Positions 14,230 to 18,752 of a stretch of DNA of 18,752 nucleotides are shown here, piece after piece. The notes below the pieces were generated by a model. The model was not told the origin of the DNA. It saw only the letters and a list, made by a program, of their open reading frames with translations, and did no database searches. This DNA comes from JBAZOD01 sp041648955. GTDB lineage: Bacteria > Patescibacteriota > Patescibacteriia > Patescibacteriales > JAQTRU01. The translations under genes were made by a program, and so were the position numbers. Every line of letters begins with the position of its first letter. Positions within the stretch are counted from its first letter, which is position 1. The DNA is taken from assembly GCA_041648955.1 (NCBI GenBank), contig JBAZOD010000012.1, forward strand, positions 1 to 18,752, read 5' to 3'.

Positions 14230-14754
14230 CGTCTTTTGAACAATATTTTGAATAAACTTCTTTTTTTTATCAGTATAAAATTTCCTATTATCACTATATT
14301 CTTCAGCTAATTTTTCTTTCAAATCAGAATAATTTTCCGCCGTAATTTTATGCTCTCGAAGGTAGTCTCGAAATAAAATCATATCTTCCGCGTAGCCGCT
14401 GCCGATTTCCCCGATATGCAGATAGTGAGTTCGCTTTTCTTCTGGGCCTTTTGTAAAAAATAATCGTTCTTTTCTTCCATCATTCTTTTTTAATTCGTAG
14501 CCTATCTTATTTAATTTATTTTCATAATCTTTTGCTTTTGAAAGAGACAGAACAATTAGGACAATATCAATAATCGGTTTAGCCAATATTCCTGGAATTG
14601 CTGTGCTTCCAACATGTTGAATATCAAGAGCGTCTTTCCCGAAAATTTTTCTAATTTTCTTAGCCTCAACCTCAAAACTTTTCTGCCACTTTTCGTCGTA
14701 TTTAACTAACTTAACTGTACCTCGTTTTAAACCAATTATATTTGTAATTTTCAT
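14221..14754 (-). CDS. GrpB/UPF0157-family protein (nucleotidyltransferase-fold)
   Basis: The 177-residue protein shows VKLVKYDEKWQKSFEVE (14-30), HVGSTAIPGILAKPIIDI (47-64) and RTHYLHI (108-114). These are the signature of GrpB/UPF0157 proteins, a branch of the nucleotidyltransferase superfamily in which the GS and D residues correspond to the catalytic core. The substrate is unknown; some members are fused to CoaE-type kinases. Length matches the family, so it appears complete. It is the last gene of the secA operon, 31 bp after the kinase gene, with no Shine-Dalgarno. Its stop lies in the U-tract of the opposing RNA terminator. I found no minus-strand intrinsic terminator directly after it. 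Confidence 0.88.
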   Translation of the reverse strand: MKITNIIGLKRGTVKLVKYDEKWQKSFEVEAKKIRKIFGKDALDIQHVGSTAIPGILAKPIIDIVLIVLSLSKAKDYENKLNKIGYELKKNDGRKERLFFTKGPEEKRTHYLHIGEIGSGYAEDMILFRDYLREHKITAENYSDLKEKLAEEYSDNRKFYTDKKKKFIQNIVQKTKK

Positions 14755-14785
14755 GATATAACTATTTTTCTATACACGCCAAAAT

Positions 14786-15292
14786 TTAATCCTTGAAATA
14801 TTTTTCAAAAGTTTCATCCGGCGTTTGCCCGGTTGTATTAAAAAAATTATCGCTGCCCACCGCGCTTCTGATCGCTTCAAACTCGGCGCGAACCGCTGAT
14901 ATGCGTTCAATCCCGGCGGTCCAGCATTCACGTTCTTTGTCTCTTTTTATCGTCTCTTCTTTTGTCGGAAACAAAACTTTAATTTCTAAATTATCCCCAA
15001 ATTCTTTTTTAAACTTTTTAAAAAATTCTAAGTAATGGCCAAATATAATATAATCAATAACAACATTATTCTCGCCTTGATTAAATATTTTTTTTGTTTC
15101 AGCAAAGATCTTATCGTGCGCTTGTTTTAATTTCTTAAAATTTTCTGGCACCCAGTGGCGACCCTCGGGAAAAAATTCACTATCCAAGTAATCTCCATCA
15201 ACCTTATTAAAACCGCGCCTCTTCACTAATAAATCAGCGATTGTAGTTTTGCCGGCACCTCCCGGCCCGGTTAAAATCAGCACTTTTCTCAT
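14786..15292 (-). CDS. P-loop NTPase, small kinase-like (AAA_33 / nucleotide-kinase type)
   Basis: The 168-residue protein opens with a beta strand and Walker A GPGGAGKTT (9-17). VDGDYLD (31-37) is at the usual acceptor-binding position, NVVIDYIIFG (76-85) is a Walker-B-like strand, and KRDKERE (116-122) is an Arg-rich lid. This is the plan of small phosphotransferases such as gluconate, shikimate or chloramphenicol kinases. The acceptor substrate cannot be deduced. The protein is soluble. It sits between the DinB-like and GrpB-like genes (33 and 31 bp gaps) in an accessory tail behind secA. An opposite-strand frame at 14793-15035 is a shadow. Confidence 0.82.
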   Translation of the reverse strand: MRKVLILTGPGGAGKTTIADLLVKRRGFNKVDGDYLDSEFFPEGRHWVPENFKKLKQAHDKIFAETKKIFNQGENNVVIDYIIFGHYLEFFKKFKKEFGDNLEIKVLFPTKEETIKRDKERECWTAGIERISAVRAEFEAIRSAVGSDNFFNTTGQTPDETFEKYFKD

Positions 15293-15325
15293 AAATTTAT
15301 TTAACTTTTGAATAAATCTGATCTC

Positions 15326-15724
15326 CTATTTTAGAGCTTCTTTTATTTGTTCAATATGATGCCCAAAATGAGAATTTTCCCCTTCATCAAATACCCAATC
15401 CCAATTACGCTCTCTAATTTTGTCTTCACCGATTTTCTGAATATTTTTTTCTAATTTTTTCTCCCATTTTTCTAACTCTGACAAAAGCACTGTTGGAGAA
15501 TAATTTTTGAACTCTTGATAAATTTTTTCATTAAACTTAGTGTAATCGTCTGTCAATGTAAACCAAGGCTCATTTCCAGTTTTAAATACCTTCACCAATT
15601 CTTGTGCACACTCCCTTTCCCATCCCACTAAATGAGAGAGCTCATCTTTAATTCGCCATTTTTTTGTCGCAAAAATATCCCAATCAGAATCTTTTAAATT
15701 TTTGAAAAAAGATACTATATCCAT
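15326..15724 (-). CDS. DinB/ClbS-like four-helix-bundle protein, short at the N-terminus
   Basis: The chosen start (ATG 15722-15724) gives 132 residues and leaves 1 bp after the secA stop. A longer frame to 15808 would overlap the secA C-terminus with an unconvincing leader, so it was not used. KKWRIKDELSHLVGWERE (about 21-38) matches the W.vkD.l.Hl.gWE motif of DinB/DUF1706/ClbS proteins, and NSHFGHHIEQI (117-127) gives the second His cluster; together these form the usual metal site. ClbS relatives protect DNA from colibactin, and other DinB relatives are bacillithiol or mycothiol transferases; the substrate here is unknown. Compared with family members of about 150-170 residues, most of the first helix appears to be missing. 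Expression is presumably coupled to secA. Confidence 0.75.
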   Translation of the reverse strand: MDIVSFFKNLKDSDWDIFATKKWRIKDELSHLVGWERECAQELVKVFKTGNEPWFTLTDDYTKFNEKIYQEFKNYSPTVLLSELEKWEKKLEKNIQKIGEDKIRERNWDWVFDEGENSHFGHHIEQIKEALK

Positions 15725-15725
15725 A

Positions 15726-18509
15726 TTATTTCCCGCAGCACTTCTTATACTTTTTACCGCTCCCGCATGGACAAGGATCGTTGCGGCCGATTTTTTCGCC
15801 ACTGGCATCTTTTTGCTTCGGTTTCACCATATCAATGGTGGCAGAATTACTCCTCTTTTCCGCTTTTTTAAAGCCGGAAAAAGATGAGGAACTTTCATCC
15901 ATAACTTTAGACGGAGCGCTGAAGTTTTTGGCTCTGTCCGCCAAACTTGGCGCCTTAACCTGTTTGACATCGCCAATTTTAAATATAGAGTAAACAACTT
16001 CTTTTTGAATCAAATTATTCAATTCATTAAAAAGATGATAAGCTTCTTTTTTATATTCAACCAGCGGGTCGTGCTGGCCATAACCGCGAAGTCCTATGCC
16101 TCGGCGCATGTAGTCCATGGCATCCAAATGTTCTATCCAGAGAGTATCAATGGAACGAATTAAAATTGCTTTTTCAACTTCTTTAAAATCTACGCCTATT
16201 CCTTTGAATTGCCCTCTCATCTTCTCATAATTTTCTTGCGCTAATTTAAAAAGGTGTTCAATAATAACGGTTCTGGCTTTGGCTTTATTTAATTTTCCTT
16301 CTTCTTCGGCAAAGCCGGCCAGTTCTTTTTCTAATTTTCTTTCCACTGGGAAAATAGTAGAAACAACTTCATAAATTTCTTTCAAATTCCAATCTTTTAT
16401 ATATTCCGAAGCGGTATGAAAACTTATCACTTGCTCAATCTCACTTTCCACCATTCCTAAAATCATATCTGATAATAAATTTTCGCTCTGAGCGGATTTT
16501 TCTTGGCTATTAGAATTTTCTGTCAATTCCAAAATTTCCCTTCTTCGCTTATAGATAGTCTCGCGATGTTTATTTATAACATCATCATATTCAACCAAAT
16601 GTTTTCTGATATCAAAATTATTTCCTTCCACTTTTTTCTGCGCTGATTCAATTGATTTGGAAATTATACTGTTTTCAATCGGCATGTCTTCCGGCACGCG
16701 CAATGTTTTCATTAAATTTTTCATTCTATCGCCGCCGAAAATTCTCATCAAATCATCCTCGGTGGAAACATAAAATCGGGAAGAACCAGGATCCCCCTGC
16801 CGGCCAGCCCGTCCGCGCAACTGATTATCAATTCGTCTTGATTCGTGCCTCTCGGTGCCGACAACGTGCAAACCGCCGGCTTCTACCACCTTTTTTTGCT
16901 CTTCTTTTTCTGGAGGATTTCCGCCCAAGATTATATCAACTCCGCGTCCGGCCATATTAGTGGCAATAGTAATTGCCCCCAGTCTGCCGGCCTGAGAAAT
17001 TATTTGCGCTTCCTTTTCATGGTTCTTCGCATTCAAAACTTGAGGATGAAGCCCCTCTCTTTCCATCATTTCCGCTAAAAGCTCATTTTTTTCGATAGAA
17101 ATAGTACCGATCAAAACCGGCTGGCCAAGTTTATTTTTTTCTTTAGCGTCCTCTATCACCGCCTTGAATTTTCCTTCTTCCGTCCGATAAATAAGATCGT
17201 TATAATCCTTTCTGGCCATCGGTTTCTGCGTCGGGATAACCACGGTTTCTAATTTATAAATTTTATAAAATTCTTCCGCTTCCGTCACGGCTGTACCGGT
17301 CATACCGGATAATTTTTTGTACATGCGGAAATAATTTTGGAAAGTAATTGTTGCTAAAGTCTGGGACTCTCTTTGTATTTCTAAGCCTTCTTTGGCTTCA
17401 ATCGCCTGGTGCAAGCCTTCGCTATATCTTCGGCCATGCATCAAACGGCCGGTAAATTCATCAACAATTATAACCTGCCCCTCCTTTACGACATAATCGC
17501 GATCTTTTTTAAATAATACCCTCGCCTTTAAAGCCTGCTCAATATGATGAACGTCGCGCATGCCGCCGGCTACATAAATATTTTCTACTCCCAGCCATTT
17601 TTCCATTTTAGCAATAGCTCCTTCAGTCAAAGTAGAAGTCCGCATTTTTTCATCTATATTATAGTCTTCATTTTCCTCTAAGCGCGCCACCAATTGAGAA
17701 AATTTATAATATTTATCAGTTGATTCTTCGGCCGGCGCGGAAATAATAAGCGGAGTTCTCGCTTCATCAATTAAAATAGAATCAATTTCGTCAACAATTG
17801 TATAATTTAATCCTCTCTGCACCATTTGCGCCAGAGAGCCAACCATATTGTCGCGCAAATAATCAAAGCCAAATTCATTATTTGTGCCATAAGTAATATC
17901 GCAATCATAAGCTTCTTTTCTCGGCACTTTTCGAAAATGTTTCAGCCTGTCGTCGTATTGCGAATCATCCGAAAACTCCGGATCATAAACAAAAGCAGTG
18001 TCATGAATAATCACACCTGTAGAAAGACCCAATGCATGATAAACTGGCGCCATCCAGCCTGCGCCAACGCGGGATAAATAATCATTAACCGTGATTAAGT
18101 GTACGCCTCGTCCAGTTAACGCGTTTAAATAAAGAGGCAAAGTCGCTACCAAGGTTTTTCCTTCTCCGGTTTTCATTTCTGCTATCTGCCCGCGATGAAG
18201 GATTATGCCCCCCATCAATTGAACGTCATAATGTCTTTGCCCTAAAATTCTTTTTGAAGCCTCTCGCACTACAGCGAACGCTTCCGGCAAAATAGAATTC
18301 AGATCCTTTTCTATTGCTTCGATCTCAAGAGTTTTAAAATCTTTACCTACTCCCAATTTTTTTCTAAATTCTTCCGTCATGCCTTTTAATTCTTCATCAC
18401 TCATCTTCTCAAATTTCGGCTCAAAAGAATTAATCTCTTCAATAATTGGATGTAAGGATTTTATTATTTTTTCATTCGGATCCCCGAAAATTTTTCCAAA
18501 AATTCCCAT
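15726..18509 (-). CDS. secA: Preprotein translocase ATPase SecA
   Basis: This 927-residue motor drives unfolded preproteins through SecYEG. NBD1 has Walker A MKTGEGKT (112-119), the VNDYLS motif, TYGTNNEFGFDYLRDNM, and Walker B DEID (240-243) followed by SILIDEARTPLIIS. Further on are the preprotein-binding and NBD2 motifs (TGRLMHGRRYSEGLHQAIEA, TNMAGRGVDIILGGNP, QLRGRAGRQGDPGSSRF) and a helical scaffold with DYMRRGIGLRGYGQHDPLVE. The C-terminus is the zinc-binding CPCGSGKKYKKCC (C913, C915, C924, C925), used for SecB or membrane contact. Between NBD1 motifs (about residues 166-198) there is an acidic/basic insert (DPEFSDDSQYDDRLKHFRK) about 20 residues longer than I recall in E. coli. The start at 18507-18509 has no Shine-Dalgarno and follows a small hairpin with a U6 run. 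It heads an operon with three small accessory genes and is the likely exporter of the two surface proteins. Confidence 0.98.
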   Translation of the reverse strand: MGIFGKIFGDPNEKIIKSLHPIIEEINSFEPKFEKMSDEELKGMTEEFRKKLGVGKDFKTLEIEAIEKDLNSILPEAFAVVREASKRILGQRHYDVQLMGGIILHRGQIAEMKTGEGKTLVATLPLYLNALTGRGVHLITVNDYLSRVGAGWMAPVYHALGLSTGVIIHDTAFVYDPEFSDDSQYDDRLKHFRKVPRKEAYDCDITYGTNNEFGFDYLRDNMVGSLAQMVQRGLNYTIVDEIDSILIDEARTPLIISAPAEESTDKYYKFSQLVARLEENEDYNIDEKMRTSTLTEGAIAKMEKWLGVENIYVAGGMRDVHHIEQALKARVLFKKDRDYVVKEGQVIIVDEFTGRLMHGRRYSEGLHQAIEAKEGLEIQRESQTLATITFQNYFRMYKKLSGMTGTAVTEAEEFYKIYKLETVVIPTQKPMARKDYNDLIYRTEEGKFKAVIEDAKEKNKLGQPVLIGTISIEKNELLAEMMEREGLHPQVLNAKNHEKEAQIISQAGRLGAITIATNMAGRGVDIILGGNPPEKEEQKKVVEAGGLHVVGTERHESRRIDNQLRGRAGRQGDPGSSRFYVSTEDDLMRIFGGDRMKNLMKTLRVPEDMPIENSIISKSIESAQKKVEGNNFDIRKHLVEYDDVINKHRETIYKRRREILELTENSNSQEKSAQSENLLSDMILGMVESEIEQVISFHTASEYIKDWNLKEIYEVVSTIFPVERKLEKELAGFAEEEGKLNKAKARTVIIEHLFKLAQENYEKMRGQFKGIGVDFKEVEKAILIRSIDTLWIEHLDAMDYMRRGIGLRGYGQHDPLVEYKKEAYHLFNELNNLIQKEVVYSIFKIGDVKQVKAPSLADRAKNFSAPSKVMDESSSSFSGFKKAEKRSNSATIDMVKPKQKDASGEKIGRNDPCPCGSGKKYKKCCGK

Positions 18510-18514
18510 ATATT

Positions 18515-18534
18515 AAAAAACACGCTCCAGCGTG
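18515..18534 (-). promoter_or_regulatory. Hairpin plus U6 in the secA leader
   Basis: On the minus strand CACGC-TGGA-GCGTG (about 18521-18534) is followed directly by TTTTTT (18515-18520) and, five bases on, the secA ATG. The predicted transcript starts near 18550, so this hairpin occupies most of the leader. It has the form of a weak intrinsic terminator or attenuator; GGAG in its loop is too far (15 nt) to act as a normal Shine-Dalgarno. Confidence 0.45.
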
Positions 18535-18556
18535 ATAATAAATTATAAGCAAAATT

Positions 18557-18585
18557 ATTATATAACTTTTTTCTAAAAAAAGCAA
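18557..18585 (-). promoter_or_regulatory. Promoter of the secA operon
   Basis: Minus-strand -35 TTGCTT (18580-18585), 17-bp spacer and perfect -10 TATAAT (18557-18562), predicted start near 18550. A second TATAAT lies at 18542-18547 but has no matching -35. The promoter lies directly behind the terminator of the preceding gene. Confidence 0.7.
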
Positions 18586-18593
18586 TAATAAGA

Positions 18594-18628
18594 AAAGACC
18601 CGCTTGCTGTCCTAGTTAGCGGGTCTTT
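18594..18628 (-). terminator. Intrinsic terminator between the right-edge gene and secA
   Basis: A perfect 11-bp stem, AAAGACCCGCT (18594-18604) with AGCGGGTCTTT (18618-18628), around a 13-nt loop. On the minus strand it is followed by T-rich sequence (TCTTATTATT). It lies 9 bp after the stop of the truncated gene at the right edge. Confidence 0.85.
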
Positions 18629-18637
18629 CATGTGTCC

Positions 18638-18752
18638 TTACGAAATTTGACCGAACAAAATTTTTTCAAGCAACAAAGAATCTCCTCCGACGATTGTTAT
18701 TATGTAATCTTTTTGGGCGAAACCCAAAAGACGGATTATGATTGCCTTGTCC
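18638..18752 (-). CDS. C-terminal end of an unrecognised protein (start outside window)
   Basis: An open frame enters from the right edge and ends at TAA (18638-18640). It reads DKAIIIRLLGFAQKDYIITI, then VGGDSLLLEKILFGQIS. The 37 residues have a protein-like alternation of hydrophobic and charged residues, and a terminator follows the stop at once, so this is probably a true gene end. The two other minus-strand frames were not as convincing (one stops early). The fragment is too short to assign a family, and its link to secA is only positional; the terminator separates the two transcripts. Confidence 0.55.
   Translation of the reverse strand, partial: DKAIIIRLLGFAQKDYIITIVGGDSLLLEKILFGQIS

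Noticed and set aside
14031..14294. Minus-strand 87-codon ORF overlapping the end of the GrpB-like gene
   Set aside because: It overlaps a good GrpB-family gene in another frame, then crosses the terminator and helices of the plus-strand RNA. No family resemblance.
15725..15808. Extended start for the DinB-like protein
   Set aside because: The extra 28 residues are the shifted frame of the conserved secA zinc-binding C-terminus and do not resemble a DinB first helix.
16652..17078. Plus-strand ORFs opposite secA (and similar ones opposite ileS and the surface genes)
   Set aside because: They are shadows of confidently identified minus-strand genes, with no ribosome sites or family resemblance.

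Overview
The window reads as a piece of a compact, AT-rich bacterial chromosome, most likely from the Candidate Phyla Radiation (Patescibacteria, Parcubacteria-like). The reasons are indirect. The genes are densely packed, mostly lack Shine-Dalgarno sites and are almost all on the minus strand. The isoleucyl-tRNA synthetase is of the type-2 (eukaryote-like) class. Two large secreted repeat proteins carry a C-terminal module that I associate with CPR surface proteins. No database search was possible, so this placement is inference.

Layout from right to left, following minus-strand transcription: (i) 18638-18752 is the tail of an unrecognised gene, followed by a strong terminator (18594-18628). 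(ii) A promoter (18557-18585) drives secA and three small genes in close succession: a DinB/ClbS-like protein, a P-loop kinase and a GrpB-family protein (14221-18509). (iii) 13629-14230 is a small-gene island. It holds a plus-strand structured RNA with its own sigma70-type promoter and terminator (about 14037-14229), the only clear plus-strand gene. Divergent from it is a 52-residue very basic protein (13770-13928) with the only strong Shine-Dalgarno seen at any start here. (iv) A promoter (13599-13627) drives two secreted, modular paralogues of 1001 and 1750 residues (5257-13551), ending at a terminator (5207-5240). (v) A consensus promoter (5174-5202) drives a tight four-gene operon: ileS, a YkgJ-type cysteine-cluster protein, a DUF3850/ASCH-like protein and a ThiI-like thiouridylase with an NFACT-R-type tail (429-5096). 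(vi) A truncated lemA lies at the left edge.

The operons fit together in a general way. secA supplies the export motor that the two surface proteins, which have signal peptides, would need. The ileS operon concerns tRNA charging and probably tRNA thiolation. The surface proteins look like adhesins or cell-envelope fibres built from beta-helix modules, FN3-like disulfide modules and a three-repeat C-terminal module.

The most unusual part is the island at 13629-14230. It pairs an independent, highly structured RNA with a small basic, probably RNA-binding protein. The RNA's terminator hairpin displays the sequence and fold of the 16S rRNA 790 loop. Other points of note are a near-perfect 303-bp in-frame tandem duplication in the giant surface gene, two homologous terminators with a compensatory base change flanking the surface-protein operon, and an 8-bp triple repeat inside the thiouridylase gene. 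No transposase, CRISPR array, tRNA, rRNA or attachment site was seen.
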